Assembly (NCBI GenBank): GCA_022316685.1
Contig: JAKJHU010000151.1
Location: 248,001 to 312,000, forward strand
DNA: 64,000 bases
Direction of reading: 5' to 3'
From: Progne subis subis
Taxonomy: Eukaryota; Chordata; Aves; Passeriformes; Hirundinidae
The notes under the pieces are model-generated. The model did no database searches, was not told where the DNA came from, and was given only the letters and a program-made list of their open reading frames with translations. Shown piece by piece: positions 11,212 through 22,570 of the stretch. The translations under genes were made by a program, and so were the position numbers. Positions within the stretch are counted from its first letter, which is position 1; the number at the start of each line of letters is the position of its first letter.

Positions 11212-11740
11212 AAAAAATAAAGGGTCAGCGCAGTCCAGAGCACGTCAGGCAGCAGCTTCTTTTGGAGTCAATCCCAGCAGCAGCCAGGGATGCTCCTGGG
11301 TTTGGGTTCTGCTGGGGAAAGGGAAGAATTTCTGTGCAAAATCCCGAACAAAAGAGGAACTTTGTCTTTTGAACACTGCCAGGGATTGTCTCTGCGCCTG
11401 TCCTTTGTTTTCTTTTTTCCAATTCTCTGTCCCTCAGAAAAAGGAAAAACAACCTTCCTTCTTCTCTCCATCAGCAAAGGAGGGGGAAAGGGAGGAAAAT
11501 AATTATGAAAGGAAGAAAAATGCTCCCCATAATTTTTTGTGTTGACAGTGAAATCTCCAAAAATCCCCTGCTTTGCTTTGATGCAGAATAAAAGAATTTT
11601 GAGTGACACAGAGACTTTTCTGTTGTTCTGCTCTCCGTTATTCATCTCAAAAAATGCAGCAGCGAAGAGCCTTTTATTCCTGAGTCTCCACCAGGATTTA
11701 TGGATCTGGCATTCAGGTCCATCCAGTTAGAAGTCAGGGA
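11212..11740. other. Unique non-coding DNA
   Basis: No recognised repeat or exon between two CR1 copies of opposite orientation. Confidence 0.4.
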
Positions 11741-11942
11741 AACATGGAATTATTTAGGTTGGAAAAGACTGATTCCAACCCTTTCCCCAGCACTGCCAAG
11801 GCCACCACTGACCACGTCCCCCACAGACACATCCACATGGATTTTGAATTCCTTCAGAGATGGGGACTCCACCACCTCCCTGGGCAGCCCATTCCAATGG
11901 CTGACAACCCTTTCCATGCGGGAGTTCTTCCTGAAATTGATT
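11741..11942 (-). mobile_element. CR1 LINE fragment
   Basis: Reversed CR1 with the 'acatggaattatttaggttg' tail, 'cactgccaaggccaccac', 'cacatggattttgaattcc' and 'ctccctgggcagcccattcc'. The 'gccaaggccaccactgacc' variant is shared with the copies at 37137 and 41334. Only about 200 bp remain. Confidence 0.92.
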
Positions 11943-12106
11943 TAGGAGCTGCTTTTCAGGGAAGTTTTCCCTCTTGTCTTCCAGATGCCAACCGCATCCT
12001 TTCATTCCAAGGGTGTTTGGTGATGGAGTCAGGCTGTTGGAATGGGCTGGAGCCCACAGAGGCGTTCATAATAAAAGTTCCAGGGATCTCTCCAGGTCGG
12101 TGGAGT

Positions 12107-12260
12107 CCTGGAGAAGTTTGGGTTGGAAGGGACCAACCCAAACCACACTCCAACTCCTTCGTTCCAACCCCCTGACCATGGGCAGGGACACCTTCCACGA
12201 TCCCCTGTTGCTCCGAGCCTTGTCCAACCCAGCCATGGACAATTCCAGGGATGGGGATTT
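12107..12260 (-). mobile_element. CR1 3' fragment
   Basis: Reversed CR1 3' end: 'agtttgggttggaaggga', 'gaccatgggcagggacacc' and 'acaattccagggatggggat'. It belongs to the 'gccatgggcagggacacc' class and lies 165 bp from the previous minus-strand copy, which belongs to a different class, so these are two insertions rather than one broken copy. Confidence 0.9.
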
Positions 12261-12375
12261 TCCTGCCAAGCTGCAATACTCGGTGTGGGAGAGGCCGGAG
12301 TCCTGCTCCGGGACGGATCTGTTTTGGATTAATGTCCAGCTGAAGTTGGTGTCCAGTGACAGGCAAGGATTCTGC

Positions 12376-12894
12376 GCCTCTGCCCTGCTCAGGTGAGGCC
12401 CCACCTGCAGAGCTGCCTCCAGACCTGGGATCCGACATCAGAGCTGCTGGAGCAGATCCAGAGGAATCCATGGAGTTGCTCCAAGGGCTGGAGCCTCTCT
12501 GCTCAGGCTGGGAGAGCTGAAGGTGTTCATGTGGAGAAGGAAAGGCTCCAAGGACACCCCAGAGCCCCTCCCAGTGCCTGAAGGGGCTCCAGGAGAGCTG
12601 GAGAGGGACCTGGGACATGGATATGGAGTGACACAAGGGAGAGTGGCTTCCCACTGCTAGAGGGCAGGGGTAGATGGGATATTGGGAAGAAATTCTTCCC
12701 ATGTGAGGGTGGTGAGGGGCTGGAATAATTTCCAGAGAAGCTGTGGCTTCCTCATCACTTGGGATGCCAAAGGCCAGGTTGGCAGGGGCTTGGATTAACC
12801 TGGGATGGTGGAAGTTGTCCCTGCCCACAGCAGGGGGTTGAGCTGGAGGATTTTTAAAGGTCCTTTCCTACCCAAACAATTCCATGAGTTTGTG
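12376..12894 (+). mobile_element. CR1 LINE, 5'-truncated, 3' end intact
   Basis: It runs from 'gccctgctcaggtgaggcc' through 'ggctgggagagctgaaggtg', 'gaaggggctccaggagagct', 'gatgggatattgggaagaa' and 'cagagaagctgtggcttcc' to 'aacaattccatgagtttgtg'. About 520 bp. The antisense frame of 290 codons across this copy is a chance reading frame with no LINE protein similarity. Confidence 0.95.
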
Positions 12895-13880
12895 ACCATC
12901 AAAGATGGGACTTAAACCCTTTTCCTGGGAGTACGCATTGAGCTGGATCTGAGGAAGGCTGGGAAAACCTGACAAGGAGCAGGGCCTGAGCCAGCCTGGG
13001 GTCCAGTTTTAAGTTACTGCTGCTCAGGGGCAGAAATAGCTCCTATTAGGTTGCATTTCAGGATTTGGAGCCAGGGGATTGAGGTCACATCCACAGAGCT
13101 GGACCTGGTGTTTTATGTCCTCTGCAATTCCAAGATCTCTCCACAAGAGCCATCCTGGGAATGGCATCCCCCTTCTCCTGCTCTACTGGGACACAAACTC
13201 TTCCAGGGGGGGTGGATTTTGCTGCCTGAAGTCCCTCCTGGCAGGAAAATGTGCACATGGGAAATGGAAAATTATCTCCTGCCTCAGTTTCTCCACATGT
13301 ACAAGGGAAGGTTTTCTCCATCCCCTAAAGTCTGGGACATCCCACTAGGAGCTGGTGGCAATGTCACGAAGCACCAGCATGGAGCTGCCCTTTGGAATCA
13401 CCCAGTTCTGCATGGAAAGAGAATTTTCCTCCATGGAGACGGGCCAGGCATCCCTGGAAAGGGACAAGTTTAAAGGTCAGGGATACGGGTTGGATCCGGA
13501 CCAAAATCCTTTTCCCTCAACCACCTGCTCTTGCTAGAAGGATAAAAAGTTTTCTCCCTGCCTCCCTGGTTCTCATCCAGCCTGATCCCAGAGCCCAGTT
13601 CCATGGGCACTCTGGGATATGTGGAACGTCTGGCCAGGGTCTTCCTGCTCCAACCTGCTGATTTCTACAGGGATGAATCCCACAGCAAAAGCCCCTCTGG
13701 AAGTGCTTATCCCACCTCCCCAGCCAGAAGAAATGAGGGCAAAAATTTCCAGATTTAAAGGATTCAGGAAAGTCTGAGGGGACTCAGACTATGAGATTCA
13801 TCTCCACATGGAATTTATTTCAGGCAGGGATGGGAAGATCCTTGTCAGTGGACAACGCAGCAAAAGGGTAAAGAAACCTT
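12895..13880. other. Unique non-coding DNA
   Basis: No repeat family or exon recognised. Mixed composition. Confidence 0.4.
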
Positions 13881-14342
13881 AAAATCGTGGAATGGTTTGG
13901 GTTGGAAAAACCTTTGAAGATCATCTCATTCCACCACCCACCGTGGGGGACGCCTTCCACTATCCCAGGTTGCTCCAAGCCCCATCCAACCTAACCTTGG
14001 GATGGGAAAGCCACAGCTTCTCTGGGAAACCTGTGCCAAGGCCTCACCACGCTCATAGTGAGGAATTCCTTCCCGAAATCCCATCCATCCCTGCCCTCTG
14101 GCAGTGGGAAGCCATTCCTTGTGTCCTGTCCCTCCATCCCTTGTCCCAAGTCCTTCTCCAGCTCTCCTGGAGCCCCTTCAGGCACTGGAAGGGGCTCTGG
14201 GCTCTCCCTGGATCCTTCTCTTCTCCAGGCTGGACATTCCCAGCTCTCCCAGTCTCCAGAGCAGAGGAGTTCCATGCCTTGGAGCAGCTCCGTGGTCTCC
14301 TCTGGAATTGCTCCAGCACCTCCACATCCTCCTGGTACTGGA
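13881..14342 (-). mobile_element. CR1 LINE, 5'-truncated
   Basis: Reversed CR1 from 'aaaatcgtggaatggtttgg' through 'gttgctccaagccccatcc', 'ctctgccctctggcagtgg'-type sequence (here CCCTGCCCTCTGG), 'cagctctcctggagcccctt' and 'ggaattgctccagcacctc'. About 460 bp. The plus-strand 224-codon frame is antisense to this element. Confidence 0.95.
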
Positions 14343-14889
14343 GGCTTCTTGCTCATCCTCTGCGTTTTGGGCTGAGGAACCGTTTCCATACAGTCACAAC
14401 AATGCTTTCCTCATCCAGACGTACTCCGGGATCACTATTCCTATTTCTCACTGCTCCCGAAGGGATTCTGATTTTCGGGAGTTGCCCTGCTCCCATCTCC
14501 CTGCCCAGATTTCTTCTCTTTGCTTCCCTCAGAGAATCGAGGGTGCCCTGGGGATGGTGTCCGTGAATTTCCATGACGGCAGAAAGACGGATTATCCCTC
14601 TCCTAATCATCCCGAACTGAATTCATGTCATCCACGGAGCTCTGTGTGCCCATTCCTTGGTTTTCCAAACCACTTTTGCAGGGAAGGGGATATCCAGTGC
14701 TCTGGGAAACTCTGGGAAACTTTGGGAAGTTCCAGGTATCAATGACACCCCCGAGCTTCCTGAATTCTTCCCTCTTCACCTCTCGCCATCCTCCCGTCCT
14801 TCCAGCTGTGTCAGAGGACTCCAGAGGTGGCCATTCCCACGGAAGCAGCCACTCGAATTTCCCCCCTTTCCCTCAAAGTGATTTTTCTG
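14343..14889. other. Unique non-coding DNA
   Basis: No repeat family or exon recognised between the CR1 and the AT-islet stretch. Confidence 0.4.
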
Positions 14890-15065
14890 CCACTTCCGCG
14901 CAGCGTGCGGAGGGAATTTTCGCACCCGTAAACACTTTGCGCCGCTGGCTCCCGGCTAATTGAGTCTGACAGTTCGTGTAGTCAGCAGCTGAATGGTGTC
15001 ACTGGGAATTAGGCTGCCGGGATAGACTGCCAGGAGCAAATTACTTTGTCACTTCTCAGCTGACT
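14890..15065. promoter_or_regulatory. Candidate conserved non-coding element
   Basis: A repeat-free stretch that mixes CpG-containing segments (14898-14950) with homeodomain-type AT words (GGCTAATTGAGTC, GGGAATTAGGC, GCAAATTACTTTG) and a TGACTCA AP-1-like site at 15060-15067. The look is typical of vertebrate developmental enhancers, but conservation cannot be tested here. Confidence 0.27.
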
Positions 15066-16380
15066 CAAAAATATGGGGCTTTTTTTTTTTTTTAAAAAAA
15101 AAAATTCTTCTTTTTATTTTTGATTTTTTTTCCCCCTCCCCAGGTTTCAATTTAGTTTTGGAGGTTTTGTGTGAGACCGTTTGAAGCCCCCCCAAACCTG
15201 AGCCTGGTTTGTTTAAGGAGAATTTTCTCATTGGTAACGAACTCCTCGCCTCCTGGTCCCCCCACCCCCCTGGAATGTTTATGGAGCAAGTTCTGGAAAT
15301 GGTTTTCAAAAGGGATCCAGGGGGATTGAAGGGAAGTGACTCAGAGAGCGGGAAAGGGATTAAACACATCCCTCCTCCTCCTGCTCTCTGTGGTATCCAT
15401 CCAAAGCCATGGATCCATCACCCATCCATCCACCTCCACCAGGCAGCTTCCATTTGTTTGTTCGTCTCCCTGACACGTTCCTTTTGCTGTTCAGTATTCC
15501 AGGATTGAGTCCAGTTGCTGACTGGTTATCCATCATCTGGCTGTGGGGGGATCTCTGGCCCATCCTTATTTGTTCTCCTGCTGAGTTTATCCCTTTACCC
15601 TTTCCCAAATTCCTCCCAGGATGCCATGATCCCGTGTTGGGATGGTTGTCAAGCTCTTCATCCTCCCTTTTTGAGGTCCTGGTGGAAAATTGGATGTTGG
15701 AAAGCTGTTGGATGTGAAAAGCTGTTGTATGGATATTCTGCACCTGCTGGTGGCAATGCAATTCCAGCCTCTCTGGAAAAAATGGGATGAGTGGTATTTT
15801 AAACAGTCTAAAGCAGGTAATTCCAGAGGTGATGGAGCCAAACCCTGTTTCAATGTCACATTGATGACAGCCTGGGCTTTCCCAAACCCTGTCACCTGTC
15901 ACAATCGTGTCCAATAGGTTTTTTCCCTGAAAACATTCCTCTGCTTCCATGACAGACCTTGGAATGTCACCTAGACCAGCTCAAGTCCAGAGGAGAAAGT
16001 CACGGAGCAACTTCCCAGCTCCGTGTGACTGGAAGTGAAGAACAGTCCTGGACCAGGCTCATCCAGATGGAACTCTTTTCTGGGGGAGATCCAGAGTTTT
16101 TTATTGAATTAATCCTGCACTGGAAGGAGCGTTTCATCCAGGTGGGAATGAGGGAAGTGTTGGCGCACCTGATTTTTGGGGATTTTTTTTGGTGATGTTT
16201 TCATTAAAGACATTTCCACTCCCTGATGTTTCTGCATCCTTAAGCCCAGCACCACTCGTGCAGCGCTGCTCCAGGGACAATTTGCATTTTTCCAAGTGTG
16301 ATCCCACCCCCTAAAAATCGTGATTTCGCATTTATGGTGACAAAACCACACATGTTAAATGATTATCACCTGTGCAACCT
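15066..16380. other. Unique non-coding DNA
   Basis: Contains an adjoining T/A run (15080-15104), a short imperfect (ATCC)n patch (15405-15432) and a hairpin-like GTCACGGAG / CTCCGTGTGAC pair at 15998-16029. A 196-codon minus-strand frame (15360-15950) has no recognisable domain and is not called. Confidence 0.45.
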
Positions 16381-16600
16381 CTCCCCTCCACTCTCCCTCC
16401 CTCTCATGCTGGGGCTGGGCGTACTCTGAGCGCTCCTCTCTTAGATCCCTCGGTACTTTGGATTCGTGAGACTCTGTTGCAAATTTTATGGGAATCTTTT
16501 ATTAAATTCTTTAACTTAAGCTGCCAATTGAATTGAAATTGCTGTTAAACCTTTAGGTCTGGTGTGAAGCTCGTGCCTCAGTGGCATAGTTTTCCTTATT
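16380..16600. mobile_element. Possible old LTR fragment
   Basis: The segment contains 'cttttattaaattcttta' followed by GCTGCCAATTGAATTG and 'ggtctggtgtgaagctcgtg', a pattern reminiscent of the R-U5 part of retroviral LTRs. Neither terminus nor a target-site duplication could be found. It could equally be unique AT-rich DNA. Confidence 0.22.
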
Positions 16601-16734
16601 CCTTTTTATCCTTACCCTTTTCCTTGCTGCTCTCCAACACCTCTCCCTTCCCTTCCAGGGGGTGATTTCCTATCCCTCAGTTTCTCCAAAGCCTAAAGCA
16701 CCTGGATGAAAAGGTTTTGGCTTCTTTTCTTCTC

Positions 16735-17142
16735 TGCCAAGGTCAGGATGAATAATACTCGGGAAATGCCAAGCTTGAGTCCAGACTTGGAATGTTCATT
16801 GTATCTTATTTATTTACAGTATTTACAGGCTCATGCACTGTGAGCTCTTAGAAAACGAAGGTAAAAATGGAGAGCTTCTCACTCTTCCCAAGGTTTTTTA
16901 AGTGATAAACCCCCAATAATGAGATGACATCTATATTATTTATACTTTTGACCCAATAATGACCATCTAAGGCTGCAATGCGGACATTTTCACCCAATTA
17001 CAGAAAACCACCCAAACCCGTGAAGAAGAAGGAAGAAGGTGAAGAAGAAGGACCCAGACAACCAACCCTCAAATCCTCCATCTTGACTCACCTGTACCAC
17101 TATACACCAACCCCCCAAATCCTAAGTTTCTAGGATTCCAAC
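16735..17142 (-). mobile_element. Solo LTR-like element, copy 1 of a pair
   Basis: This about 400-bp element aligns along its length with 29163-29557. Shared blocks on the plus strand are an AATA(A/C)TACTCGGGA-like start, a GACATCTATAT block, CCCAATTA(C)AGA...ACCACCCA, a GAAGAAGAAGGAAGAAG run, and CTCCATCTTG near the right end. On the minus strand it opens close to TGTTGG and carries AATAAA (complement of 16808-16813) near its 3' end, the layout of a retroviral LTR. No target-site duplication could be fixed. The copies are strongly diverged, so the insertions are old. Confidence 0.6.
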
Positions 17143-17724
17143 ACCTGGACACCGACATTCCCTACCAGACAGGAACCCAGCGGCCAGGACCTTGCAGCCA
17201 GGTCCTGCTGCAAGAACAGCAAAACCAGGATAATCCCACCTGGAAGTGGCTTGGCACAGCCAGGCTCATCCTGGACACACGGCAGAGACACTGCAGGAGG
17301 TAAACGCTGCATGGAGACACCAACTCTGGCTCTGCTTCCCAACAATAAATCCAAGTTTAATCCTCAAATTGCCTGGGCCTCCCTCCTGCCAGGCTCTGGC
17401 TCCTACACAAATTGTCCATCAACTCTAAGTGGGATTTCTTGGCCACACAAGAAAAGCGGCACCACGGCTGCCAGGGAGGGGGAAATAAATGCAGGGATGG
17501 GAGGTGGGATGGTGGGATGGGGCTGCTGGGATCCCTCTGGATGTTTTTGGCCAGGTCCTTTCTCATGGATGCTTTGGGAAGAGGTCATTATCCGCTCAGC
17601 CTGTTGGGATGGATCCTCTTGATCCCATTTAGCTGGAGTTGGAAGCTCCCAAAATTTCTTCCCGTTTCCAGTGGATTGTGGATTCCTGGCTGGTTAGCTG
17701 GGTGTTCCAAGGTCTGGAACACCT
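17143..17724. other. Unique non-coding DNA
   Basis: No repeat or exon recognised between the LTR and the next CR1 tail. Confidence 0.4.
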
Positions 17725-17847
17725 AAAATCCTGGAATGGTTTGGGTTGGGAAGGACCTTAATGATCATCCAACCTCCTGCCATGGGCAGGGACACCTCCC
17801 ACTATCCCAGGATGGTCCAGGCTCCATCCAACCTGGCCTGGAACTGG
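17725..17847 (-). mobile_element. CR1 3'-end fragment
   Basis: Reversed CR1: 'aaaatcctggaatggtttgg', 'ctgccatgggcagggacacc' and 'ctccatccaacctggcctgg'. Severely 5'-truncated, about 120 bp. Confidence 0.92.
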
Positions 17848-18100
17848 TCTGGATTTGTCTCCCAGACCAGATGGTTTTGTTGGAGCGTCTAAAGGAGCTG
17901 GCTGTCCTCCACGATGCTGCAAGCCTTCCCACCGGTCCTTCAAGTGCAAGGAATCTTGTCTGGATGGACAGGAGAAGGGAAAAGCCTGGAAGATGATCCC
18001 ATCCAAAGCAGGAATTTTGTCTTTGCCCACTGCCTGCCCAGGCAGAAAGATTGTGGTGACCTGATCCCTGGGAATTTGAGAAGTTGGGTGGAATTCTGAA

Positions 18101-18431
18101 CCTCTGCTCTTCTCTGGTGGGATCCCACCTGGAATGTTGCATCCAGCTCTGGTGTCCCAGTACAGGAAGGATGTGGAGCCGTGGGAACGAGTCCAGAGGA
18201 GGCACCAAGATGATCAGAGAGATGGAGAACCTCTGGAAAGGCTGGGAGAGTTGGGAATACTCAGCCCGGAAAAGACAAGTTTCGGGGTGACCTAGTTGTG
18301 GCCTTTCAGGACCTGAAGGAGGTGGCAAAAAAGATGGAGAGGGAACGTTTCCAAAGGATTTGGAGCGACAAGAGGAAATGGCTTCCCACTGACAGGGAGT
18401 AGGGTTAGATGGGATATTGGGAAGAAAGGAA
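18101..18431 (+). mobile_element. CR1 fragment lacking its 3' end
   Basis: It runs from 'gtgggatcccacctggaatg' through 'gtacaggaaggatgtggag', 'gacctagttgtggcctttca' and 'aggaaatggcttcccactg' to 'gatgggatattgggaagaaa', where the match stops. The typical LINE tail is absent, so the 3' half was lost by deletion or rearrangement. Confidence 0.9.
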
Positions 18432-19659
18432 GTTTGACAAGCAGGTAGAAGGATGAGCCTGACGGCTCTAAAGAGGAGAAGACATCCCTGAAAAACAGCA
18501 TCACCATTTGCAGGCGCTCACCTTGTTCATGCACCTGCCGTAGGAAAATCCAATCTAACCATGACTTTTGGTCTTTAATTCCTCTTGGAAGGGGTGGAAT
18601 GACATGAGGAGAATGGAGGATATTTCACAAATGTGGCAAGGTCTGGGTGCCCCTCAGCTGCTCCCACAGAGCAGAACCTTTCATCTTTCCAAGATTCCTT
18701 CTTATTTTGGTGGGCACTTTTTCCTTCCCAGTGCTCAGGGATGGAGGCACCTCTGGCTCTCAGGAATGCTGACGTGAGTGGTGGGTGCTCAGAGCTTCCT
18801 GGGACCCCTGGGGGGGATGGTTTGGAGATTGGATGACCTTGGGAGGGGAAGAACGACTCCAGCCTGTCAAGAGGAGGGCTGTGTTTTTTGGGGAAGAGCC
18901 GAAGGAAAACAGATCAAGGGAGCATGGGAGAGAAAAGGAGACACCCGGAAAAGCTCCAGGCCTGTTTCTGTGCCTCGCTGGGAAAACCTGAACATCCACA
19001 GGATCTTCCCCCCTGCCTGGCTGCTTCGCCATCCCCGTGAGGGGCTCTCCTGATGTGCCAAGGTCCTGGGACCCTGTGACGAGGCCGTGGCAGCTCCAGC
19101 CGTGGTCCCTGGAAGATGCAGAGCCTGGGAGAGAAATCCCTCAGGAAGAGCTGAGTTTTTTAAATGGCATTTTCCTTATCAGCAGCATTAATCTTCCTAA
19201 ATTTGTGTGGAGGGCAGTGTGGATTCTGCATCTGGGGTTTAAATGTGCCCATCCTTGTGGCATTCTGCCCCACAGAGCACCTGATTTTCCCTCTGCAGGG
19301 CAGTGACCTCTCCAAACGGGATTCCCTCTTCCCTTTTAGCTCCACCTCCTCCATTTCTCCCCAAATCCTTGCACCGGTGCACATTGCAGGGAGTTCTGGG
19401 GCTCCACGTCCTGGCAAACTCAGATTTTGCAACAAATCTTGTTCCTTCTGTCAGGGACTCGAAATAATTCCCTGCGCACCAGTGAACCAGATGAATCAGG
19501 GAGGGATGGGGGGAACAGGGACTTTGTGGAACAGAGCCAAAATCAACTCCGGATAAAAAGTCCTGCCCAGAAAGAAGCAGGAAGATTTGAGGAATGATTA
19601 GAGGAGGAAACGAAGAGCAAATTACCCCCAGAGCAGGAATGGGAAGCACCCCGGGGCTG
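18432..19659. other. Unique non-coding DNA
   Basis: About 1.2 kb with no recognised repeat or exon. Confidence 0.45.
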
Positions 19660-19865
19660 GCCGGGCTCCTTGGCTTTGTTTATTCCCGCGACTCTCCCAG
19701 CTGGGGCCTCCAGGCGATGAGTTCCTCACTTCTCAGTTTTGGGAGCACATGTCATGGCTGAGGTTCATTAATCTCCCCCCCCACCAGCGTCCTTGATGAG
19801 TGATTTTAATTTGGCTGCCTCTCTGGTTACTCTGAGCCGTGAGGAGGTTTAAAAAACATCCCTGG
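19660..19865. promoter_or_regulatory. Candidate conserved non-coding element
   Basis: A repeat-free stretch with GTTCATTAATCTCC, GATGAGTGATTTTAATTTGG and a C-rich spacer. The mix of TAAT cores and GC-rich flanks suggests an enhancer, but only motif appearance supports it. Confidence 0.22.
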
Positions 19866-20933
19866 GTTGGGGCATTTTGATTTTCCCATTTAGGATCGAG
19901 GTGCAGCCTCTCCGAGGGTGGATCCTGTCCCTTCACTCTGCAGCTGTGATGGCAACATGGGGAGATCCCAGATCCCTGAGAATCAGTTTTTGCACGGGAG
20001 CAGCCTTGGAGGTGACTGAAAAGGTCACGTCCGATGGAATTCTGCCGTGTTTGCCACCGCTGAAAGGGCTCTGACACACGAGAAGCAGCAGCATCCTCTA
20101 AAAACACATCAGAGCCAGGCCTATCCCAGAAAACTTCGTCCTTCTCCTGCATCCACTTGAATTCTGCTCACACATGAATGCCTGTAGGGCCACAGCCACA
20201 CACAAAAAACACAGGAGCTGTCTCTGCTCTCTTTCCTCTGCTCAAGCACACTCGTTTTCCTGGGAAAATCCCTCTCTTTGGGTTTCTTCAGCCTCGCAGC
20301 CTTTAGGGGTCACTCCTAGCAAGATTTCCATCGTTCCCCTGCAGCCTCACAAGGCAGAAATGTCCTGGAAGAGGCAGCGGTGGAATCAGGACTCCTGGTG
20401 TCGCGGTGTGTCTTGTGCTGGGTGTTTCCAGTTTCCTGTGGCTTTTCCTGGGCATGATCTTTCCCTTCTCTTCCCCGGAGGAAGGAGGCAGATGGAAACT
20501 GCATCCTCCCTGGCTCCAGAGGGTGAAGTATGAACAATCCAGGGCATTCAACACCAGTGCCATTTTGGGGTGAAAATCCTGGCAGTGCCGCTCTTAAGGA
20601 CATCCCAAATTCCATCTCCGTGCTGTCCAGCCTGAGATGGGCTCGGTAAAGTGGGACGAACTGGCTGGGAATGGGAATAACAGCAGGGATCACGCACCCT
20701 TCCCGACACGATGTGAGGGCAGGGATTCTCCTGCTTTATCCCCTCGGTGGCTGCCATTGGCTGCATCCAGAGCGACGATTCCAGCAGCGGGGAGACAACT
20801 TTGCTGGGCAGTGGAATTTGATCACCTGCTCTTTTCCGTTGGGCCCGGGCCAGGACATTCTGTCTCCAGGGATTTGGGGTGGGGGGTTGACTCTGAACAG
20901 CCTGATCTGGTTGACGATATCCCTGATCTTGCA
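19866..20933. other. Unique non-coding DNA
   Basis: No repeat family or exon recognised. A 263-codon plus frame that starts here runs into the CR1 at 20934 and is rejected. Confidence 0.4.
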
Positions 20934-21222
20934 GGGGGACCAGGTTGTTCCAGGCCCCATCCAACATGGCCTCGGGCGCTTCCAGGAATGCAGCAGCCAC
21001 AGCTTCTCTGGGAATTCTATTCCAGAACCTCACCACCCTCACAAGGAAGAATTTCTTCCTAGTATCTCATCTAACCCTGCCCCCTTGCGCTGTCACTCCA
21101 GGCCCTTTGCTGAAGTCCTTCTCCATCTCTTCTGGAGCTTCTTCAGGCACTGGGAGAGGCTCTATGGAACCTCCCTGGAGCCTTTCCTTCTCCGGGTGAG
21201 CTCCCAGCCTGTCTCTGGAGCA
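20934..21222 (-). mobile_element. CR1 fragment lacking its 3' tail
   Basis: Reversed CR1 starting internally at 'ccaggttgttccaggcccc', then 'gcagccacagcttctctggg', 'acaaggaagaatttcttcct' and 'ctggagcctttccttctccg'. The usual 'aatcatggaatggtttggg' tail is missing on the left side. Confidence 0.87.
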
Positions 21223-21888
21223 TTCCCTATCCCTGAATCAGCAGCCCCAAATGATCCTCAGGGAGTGGTTATCACCCTCGGGGAAGCAGCTCCCATCCTA
21301 GGAAGGCAACGTTCCCACTGGCACAACACTCGGAACACCCAGAGGTCCCCTCCAGCTCCCAAACTTTTGCCTCCAGTGATGTCAACAGGGTTGCCAGGCA
21401 CAGAGGGATGGCAGGAGAGGAGGAGGGTGCAAATCCAGCGTTTGCCTTGGGATCCCTATTGACCGGATTTCCTGGACAGCCCCAAAGCCCAAATAAAGGG
21501 AATTGTTCAATAACGAGGAATAGCCAATTAGACTCTACAAAGTGTCAGAGCACTTCCAGCAGCTGCCAGAGGCTGGCTCGGGATCCCCACTTGCTCCCAG
21601 AGGAGAAGCGTCTGTGGAACAGGGAAAGGCTGGGAAAACTGGTGCTGGTACCGGTTTGCCAAGGACAGTTTGGGCTCTTCCAGGCCCTGAAAGTGAGACA
21701 GTGGCAGAGCTCCAGGACTGGCACAATAGCACTGGAGTGTGAAGGCTCTGGAAGGAGGTACATCCAAGGGCTGTCCATGCATCCTCGATGTGGGATTCAG
21801 GATGGTGTAACCACACGTGTAGGGATGGTGAGATGGGAGATCCAAGAGCCTGGGAAAGGGATAGGCAGCATTTAAAGCCCCACTGCCA
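21223..21888. other. Unique non-coding DNA
   Basis: No repeat or exon recognised. Confidence 0.4.
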
Positions 21889-22026
21889 CATCCCTGGAAG
21901 TGTCCAAGGCCAGGTTGGATGGGGTTTGGAGCAACCAGGTCCAGCGGGAATTATCCCAGACCATGGCAGGAGGGTGGAACTTGGTGAACTTGAAGGCCCC
22001 TCCCAGCCCAAATCATTCCATAATTA
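21889..22026 (+). mobile_element. CR1 3'-end fragment
   Basis: 'catccctggaagtgtccaag', 'ggccaggttggatggggtt', 'accatggcaggagggtggaa' and 'cccaaatcattccataatt'. About 140 bp of the 3' end, somewhat diverged. Confidence 0.9.
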
Positions 22027-22519
22027 TTACATGGAAAGCAGGAAGACAGAGGGGTGTGATTTGCTCTCTCTCAGTGTTGCAGTGACCCTCAGTGTCACTC
22101 GACCATCCCCTCCAGATGAGCGATTGTCCCAATCCCACTGCCCTGCCTCCGGCACTGGATGGTCCAGTCAGGTGGAATTCCACTGATCCCGGCCCCACCT
22201 GTCCCTCCAGGACAAAACCTTAGCTCGGTGTTGGGCCTTCTGGCTGTGCTCATTTGGGGCCTGATAGATTTTGTCCCGCTGCCTGAGCAGGGATCCGCCG
22301 CTGGAGCCTCGCGCTTCCCTGTGCCAGGTCCCGGCGGTGTAAACGGATCCTGCAGCTCACGGCTTGTTATGTTTCCCAGCACAGTCTGTGCCGGTTAATT
22401 TGTACCTCCAGGAATTTGGAGATGCTCCTTCCAGCAGGGAGGCCCCTGGGTGAGACATGGCATCTTCTCTCCATGACGTAAGCCCTTCCCGAGCCAAATA
22501 GCTCCGCGCCCCGGCGCAG
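22027..22519. other. Unique DNA with a CRE-like word
   Basis: No exon recognised. A CATGACGTAAG word (cAMP-response-element-like) lies at 22473-22483, and the sequence between 22260 and 22520 is moderately CpG-rich. Confidence 0.35.
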
Positions 22520-22570
22520 ATCGTGGATTCGTTTAAGCCGGAAAACTCCTTTAAGATCATCGCATTTCCT
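22520..22570 (-). mobile_element. Probable diverged CR1 tail remnant
   Basis: Only about 50 bp: 'atcgtggattcgtttaagcc' followed by 'actcctttaagatcatcgca' matches the reversed CR1 3' tail with substitutions. Too short to be certain. Confidence 0.55.

Noticed and set aside
11956..12828. 290-codon minus-strand open frame, the longest in the window
   Set aside because: It lies antisense to the plus-strand CR1 at 12376-12894 and over CR1 pieces. It has no domain and is composed of LINE 3' untranslated sequence read backwards.
13892..14566. 224-codon plus-strand open frame
   Set aside because: Antisense to the CR1 at 13881-14342.
15360..15950. 196-codon minus-strand frame
   Set aside because: Not explained by a repeat, but it resembles no family I know and has no flanking splice or promoter pattern.
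15998..16029. GTCACGGAG / CTCCGTGTGAC hairpin as a possible small RNA
   Set aside because: The stem is only 9 bp with a bulge, far too short for a microRNA precursor.
20671..21462. 263-codon plus-strand open frame
   Set aside because: Half is unique DNA without a protein pattern and half crosses the minus-strand CR1 at 20934-21222.
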